Source: DATDAW01 sp036525185 (GTDB lineage Bacteria; Verrucomicrobiota; Verrucomicrobiia; Chthoniobacterales; DASVRZ01). From it: a stretch of 64,000 nt of DNA. Below are positions 32,543-41,647 of the stretch, in pieces. The first letter of the stretch is position 1, and each line of letters begins with the position of its first letter. The stretch spans positions 1-64,000 of the forward strand of contig DATDAW010000043.1 of the NCBI GenBank assembly GCA_036525185.1, written 5' to 3'. A program made the translations under genes and the position numbers. The notes under the pieces are model-generated. The model ran no database searches, was not told the DNA's origin, and saw only the letters and a program-made list of their open reading frames with translations.

Positions 32543-34593
32543 ATCCCCTGCTCTCCAAAGAATCCGTTTCGCTGCGCAAAGCGATTTTTCTGGCCACGGG
32601 CATCGGGCTCACTGCGGCAGGCTGCTGGCTGATGTGGCAGCATTTCAAAGCGGACGGCGTTTCCTGGCTTGAGGGGATACTGCTCGCGCTCTTCGTCGTT
32701 CTTTTCGGACAACTGGCATTTGGATTCAGCATCGCGTTCTGGGGTTTTATCGCGTGGCTGCGGGGTGGCGATCCTCTGCAAATCATGCGTACCCTGCCGG
32801 GCGAGCCGGGCACCAATGAAAAAATCAGTCCGACAGCCATCGCGATGCCGGTTTACAACGAGGATTGCGGACGCGTTTTCAGGGGCTTGGAAGCCATGAT
32901 CAAATCGCTGAAAAAAACTGGCCACGGCGAAAGCTTCGACTTTTTTATCCTGAGCGATTCGAACCAGCCGGATCAATGGATCGCCGAGGAACGCGCGTGG
33001 ATCGATCTATGTAGTCGGCTCCGAAAGTTCGGCCGCGTCTTTTATCGGAAACGCCGCGTATCGGTCCACGGCAAGAGCGGTAATATCAACGACTTCTGCC
33101 GCCGCTGGGGAAAGCGGTACCGGTATTTGGTCATTCTCGACGCAGACAGCATCATGACTGGCGAAACGCTCGTCCGCCTCGCGCGCACGATGGACGCGAA
33201 TCCGCGGACAGGCATTATCCAGACCGCCCCAAAACTCGTGCGAGGGGCATCACTTCTGCAGCGGCTTTGGCAATTTTCAACCAGTGTCGTCGGCCCGATC
33301 TTCGCTGCAGGTTCCAGTTTTTGGCATCTGGCCGGCGGAAGCTACTGGGGACACAACGCCATTATCCGGCTGAAACCTTTCATGGCTTATTGCATCCTGC
33401 CCGAACTTCCCGTTCGGAAGCGCGACGAACGTCATATCATGAGCCACGACACCGTAGAGGCCGCACTTATGCAACAGGCCGGATTCGAAGTCTGGCTTGC
33501 CAACGAGGAACCCGGCTCCTACGAGGAAGGCCCGCCGAATCTCACGGATAGCTTGAAACGCGACCGTCGCTGGTGCCAGGGAAACCTGCAGCATTTCTGG
33601 TTTTTGTTCGCGCCCGGCACCCATTTAACAAACCGCATCCACATTCTCTTCGGGTTGCTGGCCTACCTTTCCGCGCCTTTGCTCGTCCTCTTCATCGCAT
33701 TGAGTCTCGTGGATTATTACTGGAAGGAACGCTTTGCCACATTTGCGGCGCAATCGCCCGAACCATTCGCCGTGTTCTCAGATCGCAATTCTCTGCTATT
33801 GCTTGCCCTGACGCTCTGCCTGCTTTTCCTCCCAAAAATCCTGGGAACCATCACCGCCCTCTTCCGACCCTCGAAATTTGGCGGTGTCGTCCGTCTCGGT
33901 GTCAGCACCTTGCTCGAGGCGCTCCTGTCCATTCTGCTTGCGCCGATCCTGCTTTATTTTCACACGAAATTCGTCGTGCTCACTCTTCTCGGCATTCGCG
34001 TCACGTGGAAAACGCAGAATCGCTCCGACTCAGGCATTGGCTTCGGCGAAGCTCTTCGCGAATATTGGCAGACGACCCTCGCCGGAATTGCCGTTGTCGC
34101 GCTCTGTGCCGTATTCGTTCCCAACCTCATCTGGTGGCTGGCCCCCATTTTTGCCGGCTGGGTGCTCTCCGTTCCACTCGTGATGCTGACGGCCTCCACA
34201 CGCGTCGGTCTTTGGCTGCGCAAGCTCGGCCTCTTGATCACCCCCGAGGAAGCCGAACCGCCTGTCGAACTGCAAAATCTTGAACCTTCCCAGCCCGAAA
34301 CCGTCACCACGCCACACACCGGCCTGGAACAAGTGATCATCGCTCCCGACGTCAACGCCATCCATCTTTCCCTCCTCCACCGGAGCAAACAGGCCAAACA
34401 CAAATTTGCCCTTCTGGAAACCCTCCGCAATCGCCTCCTTGAAAAAGGCCCTGAATCGCTTTCAAGCCGTGAAATCATGGCTATTCTCTGGAACGCTGAT
34501 TCGGTAGAGGCGGTCCACCGGCAGCTCTGGAAAACGCCGCAGGCCCGTTTGCATCCTGCCTGGCGGCGCGCGATGCGCCATTGGGCCGGGTGA
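32539..34593 (+). CDS. mdoH: Glucan glucosyltransferase H
   Basis: A 684-residue inner-membrane GT2 enzyme that polymerises the glucan backbone from UDP-glucose for export to the periplasm. It has N-terminal membrane segments (about 13-75) and AIAMPVYNEDCGRVFRGLEAM at the start of the catalytic domain. The catalytic domain also has ILDADSIMTGETL, SHDTVEAALMQQAGFEVWL and the RDRRWCQGN product-site motif. Several C-terminal membrane helices follow. The start at ATG 32539, rather than 32521, is favoured by the ATGA overlap with the previous gene. Final residues are ALRHWAG-like, as in other MdoH proteins. Confidence 0.95.
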   Translation: MNPLLSKESVSLRKAIFLATGIGLTAAGCWLMWQHFKADGVSWLEGILLALFVVLFGQLAFGFSIAFWGFIAWLRGGDPLQIMRTLPGEPGTNEKISPTAIAMPVYNEDCGRVFRGLEAMIKSLKKTGHGESFDFFILSDSNQPDQWIAEERAWIDLCSRLRKFGRVFYRKRRVSVHGKSGNINDFCRRWGKRYRYLVILDADSIMTGETLVRLARTMDANPRTGIIQTAPKLVRGASLLQRLWQFSTSVVGPIFAAGSSFWHLAGGSYWGHNAIIRLKPFMAYCILPELPVRKRDERHIMSHDTVEAALMQQAGFEVWLANEEPGSYEEGPPNLTDSLKRDRRWCQGNLQHFWFLFAPGTHLTNRIHILFGLLAYLSAPLLVLFIALSLVDYYWKERFATFAAQSPEPFAVFSDRNSLLLLALTLCLLFLPKILGTITALFRPSKFGGVVRLGVSTLLEALLSILLAPILLYFHTKFVVLTLLGIRVTWKTQNRSDSGIGFGEALREYWQTTLAGIAVVALCAVFVPNLIWWLAPIFAGWVLSVPLVMLTASTRVGLWLRKLGLLITPEEAEPPVELQNLEPSQPETVTTPHTGLEQVIIAPDVNAIHLSLLHRSKQAKHKFALLETLRNRLLEKGPESLSSREIMAILWNADSVEAVHRQLWKTPQARLHPAWRRAMRHWAG

Positions 34594-34712
34594 GTGACCA
34601 TCGCCTTTCCAACAGAGAAGCCGACGACCGCGCACACGAGTTGGCGCCTTCTGCATGGAGTTTGGCGCGATCTGCGAGTGACTTCGAGGCGCCGGGGTCT
34701 ATTTTTAGGCCC

Positions 34713-35774
34713 ATGCTCGCTTACACAACCAAATCCTACGCTGCTCAAACCGCATCCTCGTCGCTCGCACCGTTCGCCATCGCCCGTCGCGAACCGGGCC
34801 CGACGGACGTCCAGATGGAAATCCTGTTCTGCGGCGTTTGCCACTCCGACATCCACCAAGCTCGCAACGAATGGCGGAACACTATCTATCCATGCGTGCC
34901 CGGTCACGAAATCGTCGGCCGCGTCGTCAAAGTCGGTGCGCAAGTCACGAAGTTTAAGGAAGGCGATCTTACCGCCGTCGGGTGCATGGTCGATTCCTGC
35001 CGCACGTGTCCGAGCTGCCAGCGCGGTCTCGAGCAATACTGCACCAGTTTTCCGACCTTCACTTACAACAGCCCGGACAAAGTGTTGGGCGGCGTGACTT
35101 TCGGCGGTTATTCCGACAGCATCGTCGTCGATGAAGCGTTCGTCCTGCGCGTCCCAGCCGGTCTCGATCCGGCAGCTGCGGCTCCCCTGCTCTGCGCCGG
35201 CATCACGACCTATTCACCGCTACGTCATTGGAAGGTCGGCCCCGGCCAGAAAGTCGGTATCGTCGGCTTGGGCGGCCTCGGCCACATGGGCGTGAAGTTT
35301 GCCCACGCTTTCGGTGCTCACGTCGTTCTTTTCACGACGTCACCGAGCAAAATTCAAGACGGTCTTCGTCTCGGTGCGGACGAGGTAGTCGTTTCGAAAA
35401 ATGAAGACGAAATGAAAAAGCACGCGCTTTCCTTCGACTTCATCCTCGATGCCGTTTCTGCGGATCACGACATCAACGCCTACCTGAGCCTCCTCAAACT
35501 CGACGGAACGCTCACTCTCGTCGGCGCTCCGGAGAATCCCCTCCCCGTTGCTGCGTTCAACCTACTCATGCCACGCCGCCAGTTCGCGGGATCCGGCATC
35601 GGCGGCATCGCGGAAACTCAGGAAATGCTCGACTTCTGCGCCGAACACGGAATTGCCAGCGACATCGAAATGATCAATATCCGGCAGATCAACGAAGCGT
35701 ACGAACGTATGCTGAAGGGCGATGTGAAATACCGTTTCGTCATCGACATGGCTTCGCTGAAATCGGAAGCGTGA
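34713..35774 (+). CDS. Zinc-dependent NAD(P)-dependent alcohol/aldehyde reductase (CAD/YahK family)
   Basis: A 353-residue medium-chain dehydrogenase. The catalytic-zinc cysteine is in FCGVCHSDIH, then GHEIVGRVV. The structural-zinc cysteines lie in CRTCPSCQRGLEQYC, and the Rossmann motif is GIVGLGGLGHMGVKFA near residue 180. The blocks match cinnamyl alcohol dehydrogenase/YahK-like enzymes that reduce aldehydes, usually with NADPH. ATG 34713 is the natural start (MLAYTTKSYAAQ). It may be regulated by the AraC-type gene 86 bp downstream. Confidence 0.94.
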   Translation: MLAYTTKSYAAQTASSSLAPFAIARREPGPTDVQMEILFCGVCHSDIHQARNEWRNTIYPCVPGHEIVGRVVKVGAQVTKFKEGDLTAVGCMVDSCRTCPSCQRGLEQYCTSFPTFTYNSPDKVLGGVTFGGYSDSIVVDEAFVLRVPAGLDPAAAAPLLCAGITTYSPLRHWKVGPGQKVGIVGLGGLGHMGVKFAHAFGAHVVLFTTSPSKIQDGLRLGADEVVVSKNEDEMKKHALSFDFILDAVSADHDINAYLSLLKLDGTLTLVGAPENPLPVAAFNLLMPRRQFAGSGIGGIAETQEMLDFCAEHGIASDIEMINIRQINEAYERMLKGDVKYRFVIDMASLKSEA

Positions 35775-35842
35775 TCCCTTTAGCCGCGAATGGATATGAA
35801 TGCGCGCCAATGAAAAAAGTCATTCGACATTCGGCGTTCGTT

Positions 35843-35852
35843 ATTAGTCATT
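35843..35852. repeat. Isolated ATTAGTCATT copy
   Basis: The same ten-base word as at 6440-6449 and 6461-6470, here between the alcohol dehydrogenase and AraC genes and next to a short run of related GTCATTCGACATTCGG words. No function is known. Confidence 0.4.
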
Positions 35853-35859
35853 TGCGTTC

Positions 35860-36903
35860 ATGATCACCCGTTTCCGAGTTTCCGGTCTTCTGGCGCGCAA
35901 ACTGGAAGAGCACAACGTGTCGCTAGCCGCCGTGCTGCGGCACGCCGGGTTGCCGATGGGCTTTTTCCATCAGGAAAAAATCCTCGTGACGACGGAGGAA
36001 CTGTTCGCCCTGTGGCGCGCGATCGCCGAGATCAGCGGCGATCCCGCGATCGGGTTGAAACTCGGAACGGAACAACGCATTGAACATTACAGCCCTGCAG
36101 CGATCGCAGCACTTTACAGCCAGTCCTTCCGCGATGCGCTCCAACGAATGGCGCGTTACAAACAACTCACCTGTCCGGAGGAAATCCGGATTACCCGCGA
36201 CGACAACGAGTGCGCCGTGGAATTCCATTGGTTGCTCGCCCGGGAAGCCGAGCCCAGCGTGCTGATCGATCTGTGTTTATCATGGATTCTTGCCATCGGC
36301 CGCCGTGGAACGGGCACAGCGATGACGCCGCTTCGCCTGGAGCTGACACGACCGCCGGCGAATCGCGAACTGCTGGAGACACATTTCGCCTGCCGAACCC
36401 GGTTCAAAGCCAGCCGCAACGCCCTGATTTTTCGCGTCCGCGACTTGGACCGTCCGTTTGTCACTCACAATGCCGATCTGCTTTCATTGATCGCGCCCCA
36501 GCTCGAAGCAGAACTGAACGATCGCCAATCCCAGCAAACCGTTACGGACCAGGTGAAAACGGTGCTCAAACGGCTGCTCGCGGGCCATCGTCCATCGATT
36601 CAGGACGTGGCGCGGCAGTTAAACCTGAGCTCGCGCACCCTGCAGCGGCGGCTCACGGATTGTGGCGTCTCATTTCAGCAATTGCTTGAAGAAGCGCGCC
36701 GGGAATTGGCGCGCCATTACCTGTCACAATCCTCGCTGGAATTGAACGAAACCGCCTACCTGCTTGGCTATGAGGACGCGAACTCCTTCTTTCGCGCCTT
36801 CCACCTCTGGGAAGGCACGACACCCGGTCAATGGCGCAGCAGTCAGCGGCCTGGTTCAGCCGTAATGATCCGCTTGGAATCGTCGATCACGCAGCCCAAC
36901 TAA
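35860..36903 (+). CDS. AraC-family transcriptional regulator (arabinose-binding-like plus HTH)
   Basis: A 347-residue regulator of the OruR/ArgR-like branch. The N-terminal Arabinose_bd-type ligand domain (about 15-200) includes FALWRAIAEISGDPAIGLKLG and HYSPAAIAALYSQSFRDAL. The C-terminal HTH_18 domain (about 240-330) has VARQLNLSSRTLQRRLTDCGVSFQQLLEEARRELARHYL and AYLLGYEDANSFFRAFHLWEGTTPGQWR. It probably controls the alcohol dehydrogenase gene or itself. Its stop overlaps the stop of the chimeric regulator gene on the other strand by four bases. Confidence 0.93.
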   Translation: MITRFRVSGLLARKLEEHNVSLAAVLRHAGLPMGFFHQEKILVTTEELFALWRAIAEISGDPAIGLKLGTEQRIEHYSPAAIAALYSQSFRDALQRMARYKQLTCPEEIRITRDDNECAVEFHWLLAREAEPSVLIDLCLSWILAIGRRGTGTAMTPLRLELTRPPANRELLETHFACRTRFKASRNALIFRVRDLDRPFVTHNADLLSLIAPQLEAELNDRQSQQTVTDQVKTVLKRLLAGHRPSIQDVARQLNLSSRTLQRRLTDCGVSFQQLLEEARRELARHYLSQSSLELNETAYLLGYEDANSFFRAFHLWEGTTPGQWRSSQRPGSAVMIRLESSITQPN

Positions 36904-38501
36904 CCGCTGACCTGGACCATGGCGGCGGCGGTCCGCGTCTCGACCATGAGTTTTTGGAGAATTCTGTGCACGTGGTTCTCAACGGTCCGCTTGCTGATGC
37001 CCAAAATAACCGCAATTTCCGAATCCCGTTTACCCAGCTTGATCCAATGATGGATCTCCGCCTCTCGTGATGACAGTGTTGGAAGGGCGGCCTTTGCAGG
37101 CGTCTGATTGGAGCTCGAGCGACCTTCCTGCAGCGGAAGGGGAGGAGAAAATTCCGCATCGAGACAGTCCTCGGCCGTCATCAAGCGAAGGCGCGTGGTT
37201 GCTGTGGCAGGAACCGGCTTTTTCCGTGCCAGCTGGATTAAAGCTTGGATACCGAGATATCCCATCGTGTAAGGATCCTGGATCACGAGTCCCTGCACAT
37301 CTCCCTTACCCAAGGCGTTACGGAGAAAAGCGTTGCTATCGAAGCCGACCAGCTTCACTTTTCCGCCCGCCAGATCGGCCTCGCGCAGGGCCAAAAGCAT
37401 CCCTTCGACAGCATATTCGTTGACCGCAAAAATCCCGTCCACGTTCGATCCAAAACGGGCAACCAGATCCTTCGAAATCTCACAGGCAGTTTGCTGGGTG
37501 CCTCCCGCATAATGATTTTCACTGATAATTTTTATCTGAGGAAACTTATTTTTCAGGGTATGCAGAAATCCGGCCGCGCGTTCATTGGTGCTGGCTGAAT
37601 GCCGCAATTGCCGCAGAAGGATTACCCTTCCATTTCCGTTAAGTAGTTTGCCTAGATGATTAGCGGCAACGCACCCTCCACGGAAGTTATCTGTGGCGAT
37701 GAAACTTTTTACGTGTTCACTTTCGAGGGCGGAATCGGCGATAACAACCGGGATGTTGGCGTTCAGAACGGAATTAACCGAGGCAATGAGAGCGCGGCAA
37801 TCCAACGGCCCGAGTAATACTCCATCCACGTGGTGATCGGGTTGGCTCTCAACAAGTTCAATCTGACGGCTGCAGTCGTCCTCTCGCCGGCCGGGATCGT
37901 TCCATGAAATCCTAATCTCACCCTGACTCGCTTGGTGTTCGTGAGCCGCCGCCAGGCTGCCGGCCTGAAAACGTTTCCAAAAATCCTGTACATACCCTTT
38001 GGGGATGACAGCGAAAACGTTGGCATCACGCTTGCGAATCAAAGATGGAAGGCTGCTGATCTGTTTTGCGAGCCTGTGTGGAGGTGCCATCAACCTGCTG
38101 CTTGGACGGTCCTCGCGTTTTCCGCTCCAATTTCTCCTCGAACGCCGCTTCTGATCCAGAACTCTTTCAATCCGGGCCCAGACGCCGTCGAATTTCCAGG
38201 AAAAAAAACAATTGTAAACGGTCTTCCAGGGCGGCAAATCATGGGGAAGCATCCGCCAGGAACACCGAGCCGTCTGCGCGTACAGGATGGCGTTTACCAT
38301 ATCGCGCTGGGAATACTTGAGCTGCCGGCCCCTTCCTGGAACCTCAGGCACGAAAGCCTGAATCCGGGACCATTCGGTTTCATCCAGATCGGATGGATAA
38401 GCCGGGGGGTTTTGTGCTTTGGAGTTGGAGTCGATCGGTTCCTCCTGATCTGGTGGAACGTCGGCTCCCTTGGCCGCAGCCTTAGAAGGGGGGATTTCCA
38501 T
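36900..38501 (-). CDS. Chimeric regulator: IS5-type transposase N-domain, RbsB-like sugar-binding domain, LuxR HTH
   Basis: A 533-residue three-part protein. Residues 35-118 match the DUF4096/IS402-type N-terminal domain of IS5-family transposases (YPSDLDETEWSRI, VNAILYAQTARCSWRMLPHDLPPWKTVY). No DDE catalytic domain follows. Residues 158-445 form a type I periplasmic-binding-protein fold (NVDGIFAVNEYAVEGMLLALREA, KLVGFDSN), as in RbsB/LacI sensors but without a signal peptide. Residues 471-530 are a LuxR/GerE helix-turn-helix (LSSREAEIHHWIKLGKRDSEIA, SKRTVENHVHRILQKL). It is divergent from a GH32 fructan hydrolase gene, which it probably regulates in response to a sugar. It is one uninterrupted frame, so this is not an insertion-disrupted gene. 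Confidence 0.85.
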   Translation of the reverse strand: MEIPPSKAAAKGADVPPDQEEPIDSNSKAQNPPAYPSDLDETEWSRIQAFVPEVPGRGRQLKYSQRDMVNAILYAQTARCSWRMLPHDLPPWKTVYNCFFSWKFDGVWARIERVLDQKRRSRRNWSGKREDRPSSRLMAPPHRLAKQISSLPSLIRKRDANVFAVIPKGYVQDFWKRFQAGSLAAAHEHQASQGEIRISWNDPGRREDDCSRQIELVESQPDHHVDGVLLGPLDCRALIASVNSVLNANIPVVIADSALESEHVKSFIATDNFRGGCVAANHLGKLLNGNGRVILLRQLRHSASTNERAAGFLHTLKNKFPQIKIISENHYAGGTQQTACEISKDLVARFGSNVDGIFAVNEYAVEGMLLALREADLAGGKVKLVGFDSNAFLRNALGKGDVQGLVIQDPYTMGYLGIQALIQLARKKPVPATATTRLRLMTAEDCLDAEFSPPLPLQEGRSSSNQTPAKAALPTLSSREAEIHHWIKLGKRDSEIAVILGISKRTVENHVHRILQKLMVETRTAAAMVQVSG

Positions 38502-38529
38502 GTGTCTACAAAGCTGTTGCGAGCCGCAT

Positions 38530-38558
38530 TTGTCAAAAATTTTATTAATCTGTACTCA
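38530..38558 (+). promoter_or_regulatory. Possible promoter of the GH32 gene
   Basis: TTGTCA (38530-38535), a 17-base AT-rich spacer and TACTCA (38553-38558) on the plus strand, within the 232-bp divergent region between the chimeric regulator and GH32 genes. The -10 box is poor, as expected for an activated promoter. Confidence 0.4.
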
Positions 38559-38619
38559 TCCCCAACGAGCCTTTCGGATCAGTGCAACTCGTTGATTTTC
38601 CGGACAATCCGATACCTGC

Positions 38620-38635
38620 CGTAGGTAGTCCTACG
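38620..38635. promoter_or_regulatory. Perfect inverted repeat in the regulator-GH32 intergenic region
   Basis: CGTAGG (38620-38625), TAGT spacer, CCTACG (38630-38635): a perfect six-base inverted repeat downstream of the possible GH32 promoter. It could be a regulator binding site or an RNA hairpin in the leader. A looser pair, CGGAT and ATCCG, lies just upstream at about 38574-38611. Confidence 0.45.
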
Positions 38636-38733
38636 CATTGCGATGGTCTGCTTCGGGTGACATGATCCGCACGGCTTCGGCATTGGCCCGGCTTTCGCTC
38701 AGGCCCCCTATCAATCCCCATCTCACCAGATAT

Positions 38734-41526
38734 ATGAATCCATCGATCGCTCCAAATGGGCGGATTTTCTCCGCCCCAACTGTTCCTCTCCATTCGGCTC
38801 CTACGCCGCAAAAAAGCCTGAAGACGCTGCTCAAAAGAACCTATCCCCTGGCATCTGCTGCTGTTGCTGCTTTGGTCCTCACAGGGTCTCACCCAGCTCA
38901 GGCGCAGGTCCCGCCGACCTATCTAGAACCATATCGCCCGCAGTTCCATTTCACGTCGGCAGAGAACTGGATCAACGACCCAAACGGACTGGTGAGCTAC
39001 CGGGGCAAGCACCACATGTTCTACCAGTACAACCCGTTCGGGGACATGTGGGGTTTCGACATTTCCTGGGGGCACGCCGTTAGCAAAGACATGGTACACT
39101 GGCAAGAGCTGCCTGTCGCCATACCGGCAACGGACACTGTATCGATCTTCTCCGGCAGCGCCGTTGTGGACGAGAAGAACAGTAGCGGTTTCGGCACCCG
39201 ACGCAACCCGCCACTCGTTGCGATTTACACTGCTTTCTTTAGAAAGGACGGCATTGATCCTAAGGACGGCTCGGTGATCCCGCAGGGCACTCAGGCCCAG
39301 TTCATAGCCTTCAGCACAGACGAGGGGCTAACTTGGACACCATACGAGAAAAACCCGGTGATCAACCCAAACAAGGACTCCTCGGTCAATCCCAAGGAAT
39401 TCCGCGATCCCAAGGTTTTTTGGTATGAGCCGAGCAAACAATGGATCATGGCCATCGCACTCTCGGCGCAACGTATGATCCGGTTCTACTCCTCGATGGA
39501 TCTCAAGAATTGGACCAAACTGAGCGACTTCGGCCCGGCCAACGCAGTGGGTGGCGTCTGGGAGTGTCCTGACCTATTTCAGTTGCCCGTGGAAACTCAT
39601 CGCTTCAAACACCCAGGCCAACTCGAGCAGCAGCGAGACGACATTGCATCGAGGAAGCCGGACAACGACAACCCCTCCAAGACGAAGCGGCGCGACAGCA
39701 AGTGGGTGCTGGTGGTGAGTCTGAACCCCGGCGGCGTCGCGGGCGGGTCCGGCGCTCAGTACTTTACTGGCAATTTCGACGGCTACAAGTTCACCGCTGA
39801 GGACGTCATCGATCCTGCCACGCCACCGCCGGGAACACTTTTCCAGAATTTTGAGAGTAGTACCACCTTTGCAGGCTTGGGCTGGACCGCCACGGGGGAT
39901 TTTGTGGGTGAAGGGCCAGTCACCGGCAATCTGCCTGGTCAAAGTGGGGTATCCGGCTTTCTCGGCAAACAACTGACGAACACCTTCTTCAATGGTGATT
40001 CTTCCATAGGCACAATTACTTCGCCAATATTCACTGTTAGCAAAAAATACATCAACTTGCTCATAGGCGGAGGCAACCACCCCCACGATCCCAACACCAG
40101 CGACGCACCCCAGCCGGCAGGTGTTCTGCTCTTCCCGGGCGCGGACGTGGAGCCCACCGTTCCGGGCACTACGTCCTATGAACAACTCGGTTGGACTGCA
40201 ACCGGCGGCTTGGTCGGCGAGAAAGTGGCCACGGGGCCAATTGGAGGACAACAGCCGGTCTCCGGCTTCGAGGGGAATGGGTTAATTAATACCTTCACGA
40301 ACGGAAGCGATCAGGCCATAGGCACCCTCACCTCACCGGAATTCACAATCAGCAAGCCTTATATCAACTTCCTGATCGGGGGAGGAAATCATCCCTATCC
40401 GGGCAACAACGATGCCACGGCGGTGCTCCTACTGGTAAATGGTCAAGTGGTTGACTCAGCGATCGGTCAGGCGAACGAGGCTTTGAACTGGGCGTCCTTC
40501 AACGTGAGTCAGTACGTTGGGCAACAAGCTCAAATCGAGATTGTCGACCAGAATTCGGGTGGATGGGGTCACATCAACGCGGATGAGTTCTTAGCTGCCG
40601 ATAGCCCGGCTCACCCAAGCTCGACCGAAACAACCGTCAACCTCGTGGTGGACGGCAACATTGTGCGCAGCGCTACCGGCCCCAACAGCGAGCAATTAAG
40701 CTGGAGGGCCTGGAACGTGGCTGACTTCGCCGGCAAGCAGGCCCAGATAGAGGTCATCGACAGGAACAATGGCGGCTTTGGCCATATTCTGGTGGATGAT
40801 ATCTACCTCTCCGATGTTCCCAAGCAGCAGGCGAACTGGATCGACTGGGGTCGAGACTTCTATGCCGTCAACTCGTGGAACAATCTGCCCGATAACAAAC
40901 GGCGCTGGGTCGCATGGATGAGCAACTGGGACTACGCGGGCTCAATTCCTACGTCTCCTTGGCGCAGCGCAATGAGCATTCCGCGCGATGTGACCCTCAC
41001 CCTACTCGACGGGAAGGTTCAGCTGAAGCAGGAACCAATCCCGGAACTGCGCCGACTTCGCTCAGCAACGGCTTATTGTCAGAGCGGCCGTATTCCGGCG
41101 GGCACGACCCCTCTCAGCGTCAAAGGCAAAGCCTTGGAGATCGTCGCCGAGTTCCAGGTGGGCACAGCATCCAAGTTTGGCTTCAAAGTGCGCACCGGCT
41201 CCGGAGAAGAAACTCTCGTCGGCTACGATGTTCCTGCGGGTGAGATCTTTGTGGATCGAACGAAGTCAGGGCAGGTGGCCTTCAGCAACTTGTTCCCGAG
41301 CCGGGAAACGGTTCCACTGGCGGCAAAGAATGGCCGTGTGAAACTGCACATCTTTGTCGATTGGTCTTCCGTTGAGGTCTTTGGAGGCGACGGAACGGCT
41401 GTAATCACGGATCAGATCTTCCCAAATCCTGATAGCGACGGCCTCGCCCTCTTTGCGAGCGGAGGGGACGCCAGGCTGGTCTCCATGCAGATCTGGCCAC
41501 TGGGCTCGATCTGGAACGGACAATAA
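38734..41526 (+). CDS. Secreted GH32 fructan hydrolase (levanase/inulinase-like) with nested inserted domains
   Basis: A 930-residue glycoside hydrolase. The nucleophile is Asp82 in WINDPNG, the transition-state stabiliser is Asp225 in FRDPKVFW, and the acid/base is Glu277 in WECPDLF. After the five-bladed propeller has begun, a roughly 325-residue insert (about 370-695) interrupts it. The propeller then resumes with DWGRDFYAVNSWNN, and the C-terminal GH32 beta-sandwich ends with HIFVDWSSVEVFGGDG. The insert carries two copies of a carbohydrate-binding-like module. A signal peptide is present (hydrophobic to AQAQV near 65). ATG 38734 is a choice; 38662 is also possible. It would cleave levan or inulin outside the cytoplasm. 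Confidence 0.92.
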   Translation: MNPSIAPNGRIFSAPTVPLHSAPTPQKSLKTLLKRTYPLASAAVAALVLTGSHPAQAQVPPTYLEPYRPQFHFTSAENWINDPNGLVSYRGKHHMFYQYNPFGDMWGFDISWGHAVSKDMVHWQELPVAIPATDTVSIFSGSAVVDEKNSSGFGTRRNPPLVAIYTAFFRKDGIDPKDGSVIPQGTQAQFIAFSTDEGLTWTPYEKNPVINPNKDSSVNPKEFRDPKVFWYEPSKQWIMAIALSAQRMIRFYSSMDLKNWTKLSDFGPANAVGGVWECPDLFQLPVETHRFKHPGQLEQQRDDIASRKPDNDNPSKTKRRDSKWVLVVSLNPGGVAGGSGAQYFTGNFDGYKFTAEDVIDPATPPPGTLFQNFESSTTFAGLGWTATGDFVGEGPVTGNLPGQSGVSGFLGKQLTNTFFNGDSSIGTITSPIFTVSKKYINLLIGGGNHPHDPNTSDAPQPAGVLLFPGADVEPTVPGTTSYEQLGWTATGGLVGEKVATGPIGGQQPVSGFEGNGLINTFTNGSDQAIGTLTSPEFTISKPYINFLIGGGNHPYPGNNDATAVLLLVNGQVVDSAIGQANEALNWASFNVSQYVGQQAQIEIVDQNSGGWGHINADEFLAADSPAHPSSTETTVNLVVDGNIVRSATGPNSEQLSWRAWNVADFAGKQAQIEVIDRNNGGFGHILVDDIYLSDVPKQQANWIDWGRDFYAVNSWNNLPDNKRRWVAWMSNWDYAGSIPTSPWRSAMSIPRDVTLTLLDGKVQLKQEPIPELRRLRSATAYCQSGRIPAGTTPLSVKGKALEIVAEFQVGTASKFGFKVRTGSGEETLVGYDVPAGEIFVDRTKSGQVAFSNLFPSRETVPLAAKNGRVKLHIFVDWSSVEVFGGDGTAVITDQIFPNPDSDGLALFASGGDARLVSMQIWPLGSIWNGQ

Positions 41527-41647
41527 ACCTTCATTGAGCCTGCTCTTTATTGCTCCTGCAAAGTGCTCAGTAGGCCTACTCGTACAGAGTAAGTAAAGGT
41601 AAAGTTCAAGAGCAGGAATAAGTGCCTTCCCCAACAAGACGGCCGGG

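Noticed and set aside
36900..38501. Insertion sequence disrupting a regulator gene
   Set aside because: Only the N-terminal DNA-binding part of a transposase is present, in one continuous frame with the rest; there is no catalytic domain, terminal inverted repeat or target duplication that I can see.
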